Under the pieces are notes generated by a model. That model ran no database searches. It saw only the letters and a list, made by a program, of their open reading frames with translations, and had not been told where the DNA came from. From JBCCRH01 sp039208045 (lineage in GTDB: Bacteria; Bacteroidota; Bacteroidia; Chitinophagales; Saprospiraceae): a stretch of 8,449 nucleotides of DNA. Within the stretch, counting starts at the first letter, position 1; each line of letters starts with the position of its first letter. The stretch lies in the NCBI GenBank assembly GCA_039208045.1, contig JBCCRH010000275.1, positions 1-8,449 on the forward strand. The letters are read 5' to 3'. Shown here piece after piece: positions 1 through 6,169 of this stretch. Both the position numbers and the translations under genes were made by a program.

Positions 1-800
1 ACTGGGGCGTCGATAAATACGACTACGTAGGCTGGGATTTTAACGAATTTAAACAAGTCTTCAACAACTGGCATCAAGCGCTGGGCGAGCAAGGCTGGGT
101 CAGTCCTTTCTTAGATAATCATGATTTCTCCCGCATGGTCTCCCGCTGGGGCAACGATGGGGAGTACCGAGTCCAATCGGCCAAGCTCTTAGCCACCTTA
201 ATCCTCACCCTACGCGGCACCCCCTCCATTTATATGGGCTCCGAAATCGGCATGACCAATGTCGCCTTCGACAGCATCGAAGACTACGATGATGTCGAAA
301 CGCGCAATGCCTACCAAGCCTACAAAGCAGCAGGCAAAGACATGGACAAATTTATGAAAGCCGTCCACCACCAAAGCCGCGATAACGTCCGCACCCCCAT
401 CCAGTGGGATGCCACCGAACATGCAGGCTTTACCACCGGCACCCCCTGGATCAAAGTCAACCCCAACTACCCCAGCATCAACGCTGAAGCCGTATTAGCA
501 GACACCAACTCTATATTTTATTACTATCAAAACATGCTTACCGTCCGCCGAATGCATAAAACCCTAGTCTACGGCGACTTCGAACTCATCGATCAAGGCA
601 GCGACCAACTCTTTGCCTACCGCCGCTGGGATGAGCAAGGCGAATTCTTCGTCTACCTCAATTTTTCGGAAACGGAGCTGCGTACCCTTCCTCGCCCTCA
701 AAATAAATACTTAGAACTAGTCATAGCGAACTATGAAGGTGCTGAGGATCATGAATTGATTTTGCGGCCTTGGGAGGCACGGGTGTATCGGGTGGGGTAA
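1..800 (+). CDS. GH13 alpha-glucosidase / oligo-1,6-glucosidase, C-terminal part (5' end outside window)
   Basis: This is the C-terminal part of a glycoside hydrolase family 13 enzyme, probably a retaining exo-alpha-glucosidase that releases glucose from short malto- or isomalto-oligosaccharides. The reading frame is open from base 3, upstream of the first internal ATG at 135, so the gene starts before the window. The segment FLDNHDFSR (about 108-134) is GH13 conserved region IV, and the Asp encoded at 123-125 is the transition-state-stabilising residue. The nucleophile Asp and acid/base Glu lie upstream and cannot be checked. Next come RGTPSIYMGSEIGMTN, a DVETRN segment, SRDNVRTPIQWD and PWIKVNPNYPSIN, all typical of the oligo-1,6-glucosidase/trehalose-6-phosphate hydrolase/MalL group. 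A small beta-sandwich C-terminal domain ends at TAA 798-800. No signal peptide can be assessed. The next gene is convergent and 12 bases away, with no clear terminator hairpin. The family is certain; exact substrate is not. Confidence 0.93.
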   Translation, partial: WGVDKYDYVGWDFNEFKQVFNNWHQALGEQGWVSPFLDNHDFSRMVSRWGNDGEYRVQSAKLLATLILTLRGTPSIYMGSEIGMTNVAFDSIEDYDDVETRNAYQAYKAAGKDMDKFMKAVHHQSRDNVRTPIQWDATEHAGFTTGTPWIKVNPNYPSINAEAVLADTNSIFYYYQNMLTVRRMHKTLVYGDFELIDQGSDQLFAYRRWDEQGEFFVYLNFSETELRTLPRPQNKYLELVIANYEGAEDHELILRPWEARVYRVG

Positions 801-812
801 ATTATTTCAACC

Positions 813-1541
813 CTACAAAAACGGCAATAACACCAAAAACGGCAGTAAAAACGAAAGTATACTTCCTACAACTACACTCAAAAGACTAATGCCAATGGCC
901 TCCCCTATTTCGCCGAAAGGCCGAAAAATGAAATAGTACATTAGCCCCATCACCACATAAGGAGCAGCATTAACCACCTTTACCAAAGCAGGAATTGAAC
1001 CAGCAGGAAGGAAAAGGGTACCAACTAAAGCAGCATGGCCAACTACAAAGGCATTGATGGCAAGGTGCTCGGTAAAATTATACTGCTTGAAGAACCAGTA
1101 GGTAGGGAGTGCAAAAAAGAATACATTGAGAATCCAAAGGTACTTGAGGTTCTGCATAGTAAACCTTCCATACTGATATAACTCACTGAAAATGGGTGCT
1201 TTTATTAGGTTTTCTACTGAGTCCGCTTCGATAGGTGCCGTGGTGACGAAAAAACTGTCGGCTAGGGTGAGGAGCGTAACTGCTATAATAGCATACTGAA
1301 CAGGTTTGAAGACAGCCTTGCGCTTGCCCGCTAAGTATTCCCGGATCGTCACTCCTGGTGCAATAGTCAACTGTTTTAGGTTGAACAGGAAGCCTTTATC
1401 TAAGTTAACAATGCTTTGCAGTGCGGAGGCGCCTAAGCTGGCAGCAGTAATCCGCTCCGTACTTGCTTTTTGACCACAGTTGGAACAAAATTTACCCTTT
1501 AAAGGCGTACCGCAATTAAGACAGTGAGCAGGCTGGGGCAT
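813..1541 (-). CDS. DUF3667 zinc-ribbon membrane protein (paralogue 1)
   Basis: This 242-residue membrane protein has unknown function. The N-terminus is a zinc ribbon with four cysteines at 7, 10, 19 and 22 (CLNC-x8-CSNC), followed by GQKASTERIT. Next is the DUF3667 signature: DKGFLFNLKQLT (48-59), then P-x-x-x-I-x-x-Y-L-x-G-K-R-K and FKPVQYAII (78-86). About four to five hydrophobic segments follow, near 82-99, 132-151, 161-180, 192-207 and 216-242, and the protein ends in a very hydrophobic LPFLVLLPFL tail. The start is ATG at 1539-1541, with an AGGA about six bases upstream, which is a slightly stronger ribosome-binding signal than its neighbours show. It is the last gene of a minus-strand cluster, 11 bases after its paralogue (1553-2272), and the two align almost end to end without gaps in the first 100 residues. 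The DUF assignment is strong; the biological role is unknown. Confidence 0.85.
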   Translation of the reverse strand: MPQPAHCLNCGTPLKGKFCSNCGQKASTERITAASLGASALQSIVNLDKGFLFNLKQLTIAPGVTIREYLAGKRKAVFKPVQYAIIAVTLLTLADSFFVTTAPIEADSVENLIKAPIFSELYQYGRFTMQNLKYLWILNVFFFALPTYWFFKQYNFTEHLAINAFVVGHAALVGTLFLPAGSIPALVKVVNAAPYVVMGLMYYFIFRPFGEIGEAIGISLLSVVVGSILSFLLPFLVLLPFL

Positions 1542-1552
1542 AATAGTCCTGT

Positions 1553-2272
1553 TTATAAGAAAGGGAATAACACCAAAAAGGGCACTAAGAAAAATAGAAC
1601 ATACCCCACAAACACGCTGAGCAAGCTAATGACGCCCGTTTCTATTAAATGACGCTTTCGCGAAAAAATAAACATATACATGATAGCAACTAGGACAAAT
1701 GGAATCGGATTAAATACAATTCTTATACCTGTGATAGGTAAAGCCAGGGCAGTAATTAAGGAAACATGTCCGATCACAAAGGCGTTGATGGCCAGATGTT
1801 CCGCAAAGTTATAGCGCTTAAAAAAGAAGTACGTCGGTATGGAAAAGAAAAACACATTTAAAAACCATAAGTACTTGAGGTTTTCGTGAATAAATCGACC
1901 ATAGTTGTAGGACTTTTGGAAAAGAAGCGTCCCTTCCATCGTATGCCTCTGCTCCGTATTGATAAGTACACTGGTAGCAAAATATTGATCCGCTAAAGTG
2001 AGTAGAGTAACCGCAATGATCGCATACTGCACAGGCTTAAAAACATCTTTTCGCTTACCATCAATATAGTCTTGGATGGTCTTTCTAGGGGTAAGTGTCA
2101 AATGTTTAAGGTTAAATAAGAAGCCCTTATCTATATTGCTCAAGCTATTGATAACAGAGGTAATAAGCCCTTGAATAGTAATGCGCTTTGTACTGGCTTT
2201 TTGACCACATTTGGGGCAAAAATTTTCCTCTATTATATTATCGCAGTTAAGGCAGCGTAGATTTTCATTCAT
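1553..2272 (-). CDS. DUF3667 zinc-ribbon membrane protein (paralogue 2)
   Basis: This 239-residue protein is a tandem paralogue of the gene at 813-1541. It has the same zinc ribbon, with cysteines at 7, 10, 19 and 22 in identical register (CLNC...CPKCGQKAST). It shares DKGFLFNLKHLT at 48-59, GKRKDVFKPVQYAIIAVTLL at 72-91 (one residue different from its sister), NLKYLWFLNVFFF and the EHLAINAFVIGH helix. The region around 100-125 and the C-terminal third differ more. It has four to five predicted membrane segments and ends in PFLVLFPFL. The start is ATG at 2270-2272; the only notable feature upstream is a short palindrome in the 12-base gap after the preceding gene. The pair clearly arose by duplication, and the divergence is large enough that it is not recent. 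The zinc ribbon probably faces the cytoplasm, but this is inferred. Function is unknown. Confidence 0.85.
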   Translation of the reverse strand: MNENLRCLNCDNIIEENFCPKCGQKASTKRITIQGLITSVINSLSNIDKGFLFNLKHLTLTPRKTIQDYIDGKRKDVFKPVQYAIIAVTLLTLADQYFATSVLINTEQRHTMEGTLLFQKSYNYGRFIHENLKYLWFLNVFFFSIPTYFFFKRYNFAEHLAINAFVIGHVSLITALALPITGIRIVFNPIPFVLVAIMYMFIFSRKRHLIETGVISLLSVFVGYVLFFLVPFLVLFPFL

Positions 2273-2284
2273 AGCGTTGAACGC

Positions 2285-2881
2285 TTATAATTTATACTTC
2301 TTTCGGCCCAATATAGCATTATATTCTTCAATGATTTGCACCATATCTTTAAATCGATAGCCCTTTTGGCCGATTTTGGCGGCTAGCTCAGGCGCTTTTG
2401 CTTGGAATAGCTTGCGCAGGCGCTTTCGATATCTTACTCGCTTTAGGCGAACAGCGGGCCTATCTTTTCCCCTAATCCAGTATTCAGTTGCCTTAAATGT
2501 TTCTGCCTGCACCCCTGATCGAGCAATGTAAATAGCCGTCTTTTCTTCTGGTGAGCGGTAAAGGCTCAGATTATCTCCCTGGGCCACCACTTGCAGAAAC
2601 ATCCAGCCTTGATCGGTGGGCAAGCTTTCAAAGGCAAAGACTTCTTCGTCGCGCTCAAAAACAAAACCTCGTATTAACTCTGGCCTCAGATTATAGGAGT
2701 TACCAAAATCATTGATAAAAACTACTTCCGTGAAATTGCCGACGTAGGTGATGGCTCCGATAGAGCCGGTTAACTGCCTTCGGTTTTTGGTAATAATATA
2801 TCCTTTATAAGCTTCTGCTGTAGCACTGGTAAGTGAAAAGGCCACCAGCAGGAGTAGGAGGTACAGCTGCTTCATAGGCAT
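2285..2881 (-). CDS. Exported protein of unknown function, first gene of DUF3667 cluster
   Basis: I do not recognise a named family for this 198-residue protein. The N-terminus is a convincing signal peptide: Lys4, a leucine-rich core (QLYLLLLLVAFSL), then a TSATAEA site with cleavage likely after Ala24. There is no lipobox cysteine, so a periplasmic or outer-membrane-associated location is expected. The mature part begins KGYIITKNRRQLTGSIG and includes NSYNLRPELIRGFVFE, a layout seen in many small Bacteroidota exported proteins that open with a 'gyiItknGdtltG' strand and close with a helical 'eeYN' segment (here IIEEYNAILG near 183-192). A basic stretch at 146-159 (RLKRVRYRKRLRKL) stands out. 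Two Met codons compete for the start: ATG 2879-2881, used here, and Met3 at 2873-2875; both keep the signal peptide. It is 12 bases upstream of the DUF3667 pair, which suggests co-transcription. Confidence 0.75.
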   Translation of the reverse strand: MPMKQLYLLLLLVAFSLTSATAEAYKGYIITKNRRQLTGSIGAITYVGNFTEVVFINDFGNSYNLRPELIRGFVFERDEEVFAFESLPTDQGWMFLQVVAQGDNLSLYRSPEEKTAIYIARSGVQAETFKATEYWIRGKDRPAVRLKRVRYRKRLRKLFQAKAPELAAKIGQKGYRFKDMVQIIEEYNAILGRKKYKL

Positions 2882-3042
2882 GGATTTATTCTTTCTATCA
2901 ATATAGCAAAAAAGTGTAGAAAAGGTTTACTCAATAAAGTCTATAATTGAAAACAAAAATGTGGAGTTTATACCTGGCTTACAAAACTTTGTTTTGCTAC
3001 TACCTATTTGTATAGAAAGAACTTATCAAAAATATCCAACTT
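2882..3042. promoter_or_regulatory. Divergent intergenic region between the DUF3667 cluster and the DUF427/egt genes
   Basis: This 161-base A+T-rich spacer separates two divergently transcribed units, so it should hold promoters for both. I looked for the Bacteroidota sigma factor consensus (TTTG about 20 bases before TAnnTTTG) on both strands and found only partial matches with wrong spacing, so no promoter element is assigned. The one clear structure is a palindrome at 2982-2996, annotated separately. The leader before the DUF427 start is A-rich, which is typical of translation starts in this phylum. Confidence 0.5.
2982..2996. repeat. Perfect inverted repeat CAAAAC-TTT-GTTTTG in the divergent spacer
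   Basis: Two six-base arms (CAAAAC at 2982-2987 and GTTTTG at 2991-2996) are exact reverse complements around a TTT centre. The element lies 47 bases before the DUF427 start and about 100 bases before the divergent start. Its position between divergent genes would suit an operator, but arms this short and A+T-rich arise easily by chance in such DNA. Confidence 0.3.
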
Positions 3043-3336
3043 ATGAAAAAGCAAGCCATTTGGAATGGACAGGTGATCGCAGAGAGTGATGACCTGGTAA
3101 ATGTTGAAGGAAATTACTATTTTCCAAAGTCTGCATTGGTTATGGAACACTTTAAACCAACGGATAAAACCAGTATTTGCCCCTGGAAAGGCACCGCATC
3201 CTACTACACCATCACAGTGGATGGCTCAGAGAATCAGGATGCTGCATGGTATTATCCTGCTCCTAAAGATGCAGCCAAATCCATCACTGATCGCGTAGCC
3301 TTTTGGAAAGGCGTGGAGGTAGTTGATGCCAATTAA
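3043..3336 (+). CDS. DUF427 domain protein
   Basis: This compact 97-residue cytosolic protein is covered almost completely by one DUF427 domain (Pfam PF04248). Diagnostic pieces are the start KKQAIWNGQVIAES, the NYYFPKSAL segment, the core TSICPWKGTASYYTI (about 43-57) containing the family's CPWKG motif, AWYYPAPKDAAKSI and the closing DRVAFWKGVEV. Length matches the usual 90-100 residues, so the gene is intact. The biochemical role of this family is not established; the old Pfam name referring to nucleotidyl transferase is not good evidence of activity. The single conserved Cys46 lies in the core motif. The gene is 62 bases upstream of egtB on the same strand, so it may be read into the ergothioneine genes, although that gap is the widest in the group. 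A link to ergothioneine is only suggested by position. Confidence 0.88.
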   Translation: MKKQAIWNGQVIAESDDLVNVEGNYYFPKSALVMEHFKPTDKTSICPWKGTASYYTITVDGSENQDAAWYYPAPKDAAKSITDRVAFWKGVEVVDAN

Positions 3337-3398
3337 AAGTATCGGCAGACTCCAAAATTAGTGCATGTTTTTGTTTTCAGACAAATTTTTTTGACACC

Positions 3399-4676
3399 AT
3401 GACATTCAATCCTCCAGTCAAATCATTAGACAATCTACTATCACAATTTCAGGCTGTACGTTCGTACAGCTTGAATATTTGTGCTCCGCTAGAAGCTGAA
3501 GATTTCGTCGTACAACCCATTATTGACGTAAGTCCGCCCAAGTGGCATTTGGGGCATACCACCTGGTTTTTCGAAAACTTCATATTACTCCCACAGCTAG
3601 AGGACTACCAACTATTTGATGAACGGCTCAACTACTTTTTTAATAGCTATTATGAGAGCCAAGGCCCTCGCATCTTGCGTAGCAATAGAGGTAACATTAC
3701 TCGCCCTGGTTTAGACCGAATTCTGGAATATCGACAGCATGTCGACCAACATCTTATTGCCTTTTTGGAGCGACAAGAAGACGGCATCCTTTCCAAAAAC
3801 ATCTATGATCTGATTGAATTGGGCCTCCACCACGAGCAACAACACCAAGAATTATTGTATACCGATATCAAGTACATTTTGGGACATAACCCCATTCACC
3901 CAATTTATAAAGCAAAAACATCTATCGATACTGCTACAGCTCGACCAGCTCAGTGGCTAGCGCTCGAAGCTGGCGTATACGAAATTGGCCATGATGGAAC
4001 TGGATTTTGCTTTGACAACGAACTAGGAAGGCATAAAACGTACATTCAGGACTGTCTTTTGCAAGATCGCTTAGTGACGAATGGTGAGTATCTGGAATTC
4101 ATAGAAGCAGGAGGCTGCCAGCAGTTTGAGCACTGGCTGAGCGATGGCTGGGAATGGCTCAAGGGATTGGATCAGCGTGCCCCTGAGTATTGGTTTCAAC
4201 AGGATGGTAGCTGGTGGCAATTTACACTGCACGGGCTGGAAAAACTCGACCCCAATGTTCCGGTCACTCATATTAGCTATTACGAGGCTGATGCCTATGC
4301 ACGCTGGCGCGGGTACCGCTTGCCGACGGAGCAAGAGTGGGAAGTTGCTTGCCGTAAATATAGCCCTGAGCTGACCACTAAGCGTGGTTTTGCGGAAGCA
4401 GAACAACATCATCCCGAAGTAGCACAAGAGGGCGACTACCAATTTTTTGGTCATACTTGGGAATGGACGGGGAGTGCCTATCTAGCCTATCCTGGCTACC
4501 CGCGTCTGAAAGGTGCGCTGGGAGAGTATAACGGTAAGTTTATGATTAACCAAATGGTGCTTCGGGGCGGCTCTTGTGCAACGTCGACCTCACATATTCG
4601 CTTAACCTACCGCAACTTTTTTCAAGCTGACAAGCGCTGGCAATTTACAGGTATTCGCTTAGCGAAAGATGCCTAA
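3399..4676 (+). CDS. egtB: Ergothioneine biosynthesis protein EgtB (hercynine sulfoxide synthase)
   Basis: EgtB is a mononuclear non-haem iron enzyme that uses O2 to join the imidazole of hercynine to the sulfur of a thiol donor, forming a sulfoxide precursor of ergothioneine. The N-terminal DinB-like helical domain spans about 10-165. It holds the predicted three-histidine iron site: His53 in WHLGHTTWF, and His145 and His149 in HHEQQHQELL. The C-terminal FGE-sulfatase-type domain runs from about 185 to the end, with VTNGEYLEF, YRLPTEQEWEVA (306-317), GHTWEWTGS (351-359), RGGSCATSTSHIRLTYRNFF (389-408) and a closing WQFTGIRLA. The 425-residue length is normal and no key motif is missing. The NSYYE segment (82-86) followed by GPR resembles EgtBs that accept cysteine rather than gamma-glutamylcysteine. 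The ATG at 3399 gives a standard N-terminus. egtD follows after 45 bases. Confidence 0.95.
   Translation: MTFNPPVKSLDNLLSQFQAVRSYSLNICAPLEAEDFVVQPIIDVSPPKWHLGHTTWFFENFILLPQLEDYQLFDERLNYFFNSYYESQGPRILRSNRGNITRPGLDRILEYRQHVDQHLIAFLERQEDGILSKNIYDLIELGLHHEQQHQELLYTDIKYILGHNPIHPIYKAKTSIDTATARPAQWLALEAGVYEIGHDGTGFCFDNELGRHKTYIQDCLLQDRLVTNGEYLEFIEAGGCQQFEHWLSDGWEWLKGLDQRAPEYWFQQDGSWWQFTLHGLEKLDPNVPVTHISYYEADAYARWRGYRLPTEQEWEVACRKYSPELTTKRGFAEAEQHHPEVAQEGDYQFFGHTWEWTGSAYLAYPGYPRLKGALGEYNGKFMINQMVLRGGSCATSTSHIRLTYRNFFQADKRWQFTGIRLAKDA
3453..3470. repeat. 18-base perfect palindrome inside the 5' end of egtB
   Basis: GCTGTACG (3453-3460) and CGTACAGC (3463-3470) are exact reverse complements around a TT centre. 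The element covers egtB codons 19-24 (AVRSYS). As RNA it would need a loop larger than two bases, so at least the innermost pair would open; as DNA it has operator-like symmetry. Its location in coding sequence and the number of possible sites in a window this long make coincidence a fair explanation. Confidence 0.3.
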
Positions 4677-4721
4677 ATCGCTTCAAATACTACCTATAAT
4701 TTCAATATTAAGCTATAATCA

Positions 4722-5705
4722 ATGGATCATATTTCTGCTATTCAACAACCAGATACTACCCGGCAATCAGCTATTGCGAAAGACGTCCTTGCAGGACTAA
4801 GCCAAACGCCTAAGCGCTTGCCTTCAAAGTATTTTTACGACGAGCGAGGAGATAAGCTCTTTCAGGATATTATGAATATGCCTAGCTATTATTTGACCGA
4901 TGCGGAGCATGAAATTTTTGAAACACATAAGAACAACCTTCTCGAAGTAATCGGCACCGCACCCTTCGAATTAATCGAACTAGGAGCAGGGGATGGCTCT
5001 AAGACAAAGGTGCTCCTTCAGCATTTTCTATCTAAAGGCGTAGATTTTACCTATCGCCCAATCGATATTTCCCCAAACGTACTGATCCAATTGGAGCATC
5101 ATCTTAAAGAAGCACTACCCAGCCTAAAGATCGATAGTATACCTGGTGATTACTTTGAAAAACTTGGGGAACTCAAGAAAAACAAAAACATCAGAAAAGT
5201 AGCGCTATTTCTGGGGGCTAATATTGGCAACTACACTCGCCCCGAAGCCACCAATTTTCTGACTAGTGTAGGCAATGCGCTCAATCCAGGTGACTTCCTA
5301 ATGGTCGGCTTTGACCTCATGAAAGATCCTCAAATTATCCTAGATGCGTACAACGATAAAGAAGGAATCACCGCCGATTTCAACCTCAACCTCTTAGACC
5401 GACTCAACCGAGAATTGGGTGCCAATTTTGATCGCGAAGCCTTCAAACATTGGGAGACTTATCATCCTATAACCGGCGCTACAAAAAGCTACCTCATTAG
5501 TACAGAACAGCAGACAGTCTACTTTTCCAAACTTGGAAAGACCATCGATTTTGATGCGTGGGAAGCCATTGATGTAGAGCTTTCGCTCAAATACGACCTC
5601 AAAGGTATAGAAGCGATGGCCCATTCGGCCTACTTTGAAGTAGTGCAGCATTTTTACGATAGCAGACAATACTTTGTGGACTCCCTCTGGCAAAAGCGCA
5701 GCTAA
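4722..5705 (+). CDS. egtD: L-histidine N-alpha-methyltransferase EgtD
   Basis: EgtD transfers three methyl groups from S-adenosylmethionine to the alpha-amino group of histidine, giving hercynine, the substrate of EgtB. The 327-residue protein is a full-length member of the histidine-specific methyltransferase family (Methyltransf_33). Visible features are SKYFYDERGDKLF (35-47), the PSYYLT segment (54-59), SAM motif I ELIELGAGDGSKT (83-95), PIDIS (113-117), FLGANIGNY (163-171), GFDLMKD (196-202), and Tyr210 before the GITADFNLN segment. The pair Glu286/Ser288 in VELSLKY matches the Glu-x-Ser that holds the histidine substrate in mycobacterial EgtD, and Asn170 matches its conserved substrate-binding Asn. 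The start at 4722 is 45 bases after the egtB stop, with no hairpin between them. The TAA at 5703-5705 shares its last A with the ATG of the next gene, pointing to translational coupling. Assignment is secure. Confidence 0.95.
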   Translation: MDHISAIQQPDTTRQSAIAKDVLAGLSQTPKRLPSKYFYDERGDKLFQDIMNMPSYYLTDAEHEIFETHKNNLLEVIGTAPFELIELGAGDGSKTKVLLQHFLSKGVDFTYRPIDISPNVLIQLEHHLKEALPSLKIDSIPGDYFEKLGELKKNKNIRKVALFLGANIGNYTRPEATNFLTSVGNALNPGDFLMVGFDLMKDPQIILDAYNDKEGITADFNLNLLDRLNRELGANFDREAFKHWETYHPITGATKSYLISTEQQTVYFSKLGKTIDFDAWEAIDVELSLKYDLKGIEAMAHSAYFEVVQHFYDSRQYFVDSLWQKRS

Positions 5706-6169
5706 TGCACAACTCCGAGATACAAACGATTGTCGCGCTGCTCCAACGTACCTTCAATGGGTCAGCCTGGCATGGGCCCAATGTCTTGTCAGTACTTGAG
5801 GCCCTTAGTATGGAGCAGCTTTCGCAAAAACGAGGCAACAGCCATACCATCATTACGTTAGTTGCGCATATGCTAGCTTGGCGAGTTTTTACCCTCAAAA
5901 AACTGCAAGGAGACGAGGACTATGATGTGACCGAAGCACTAAACTTTCCAGTACTCCCTGTGACCGAAGAAAACTGGAATCACTTGATGCAGCAACTGAA
6001 GTACAATCAGCAGCAACTCCTCACACTCTTGGAGCAGCAGTCTGACGATCTATTGCAGCAAGTGGTGCCAGGCAAAGACTACCCTTACTTTTTGCTATTG
6101 CATGGCAATATTCACCATGACCTCTATCACTTAGGGCAAATCGTACTACTCTCAAAAGCACCTAGCTAA
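5705..6169 (+). CDS. DinB/YfiT-superfamily metal-dependent protein, coupled to egtD
   Basis: This 154-residue single-domain protein has the DinB four-helix fold. The N-terminal NGSAWHGPNVLSVLEAL is typical of a DinB subgroup, followed by SHTIITLVAHMLAWR (46-60) and the C-terminal GNIHHDLYHLGQIVLL (134-149). The predicted metal triad is complete: His55 plus His138 and His142 in an H-x3-H pair. Members of this superfamily include bacillithiol- and mycothiol-dependent S-transferases, and the N-terminal domain of EgtB shares the fold; many members have no known activity. The ATG overlaps the egtD stop by one base (TAATG), so it is almost certainly in the same transcript. A middle region rich in glutamine (95-119) carries no recognisable motif. 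The 3' end overlaps the convergent glycosyltransferase gene by 8 bases. A role as a thiol S-transferase using ergothioneine is a hypothesis; the fold is well supported. Confidence 0.87.
   Translation: MHNSEIQTIVALLQRTFNGSAWHGPNVLSVLEALSMEQLSQKRGNSHTIITLVAHMLAWRVFTLKKLQGDEDYDVTEALNFPVLPVTEENWNHLMQQLKYNQQQLLTLLEQQSDDLLQQVVPGKDYPYFLLLHGNIHHDLYHLGQIVLLSKAPS

Noticed and set aside
135..137. ATG at 135 as the true start of the glucosidase gene
   Set aside because: The frame is open back to the window edge and the upstream codons encode conserved GH13 sequence including the NHD motif, so this Met is internal.
2273..2285. Short palindrome AGCGTT-G-AACGCT between the exported gene and the DUF3667 pair
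   Set aside because: The arms are only six bases with a one-base centre, no T-run follows on the minus strand, and it fills a 12-base gap inside a likely operon, so neither a terminator nor an operator is supported.
3370..3392. Possible terminator TTTGT-TTTCAG-ACAAA followed by seven T residues before egtB
   Set aside because: The stem has five base pairs with only one G-C pair, too weak for a credible intrinsic terminator, and the T-run may simply be the A+T-rich leader of egtB.
4071..4454. Open minus-strand frame of about 127 codons within egtB
   Set aside because: It is antisense to the conserved FGE-sulfatase domain of EgtB. The hydrophobic start is a by-product of complementary codons and there is no family resemblance.
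4694..4719. Two copies of CTATAAT, 19 bases apart, in the egtB-egtD gap
   Set aside because: They look like sigma-70 -10 boxes, but Bacteroidota use a different consensus, there is no matching upstream element, and a 45-base gap within a pathway pair does not need its own promoter.
5599..5898. Open minus-strand frame across the egtD/DinB junction
   Set aside because: It lies entirely antisense to two well-supported genes, has no recognisable motif, and its cysteine-rich composition fits a chance reading of the opposite strand.
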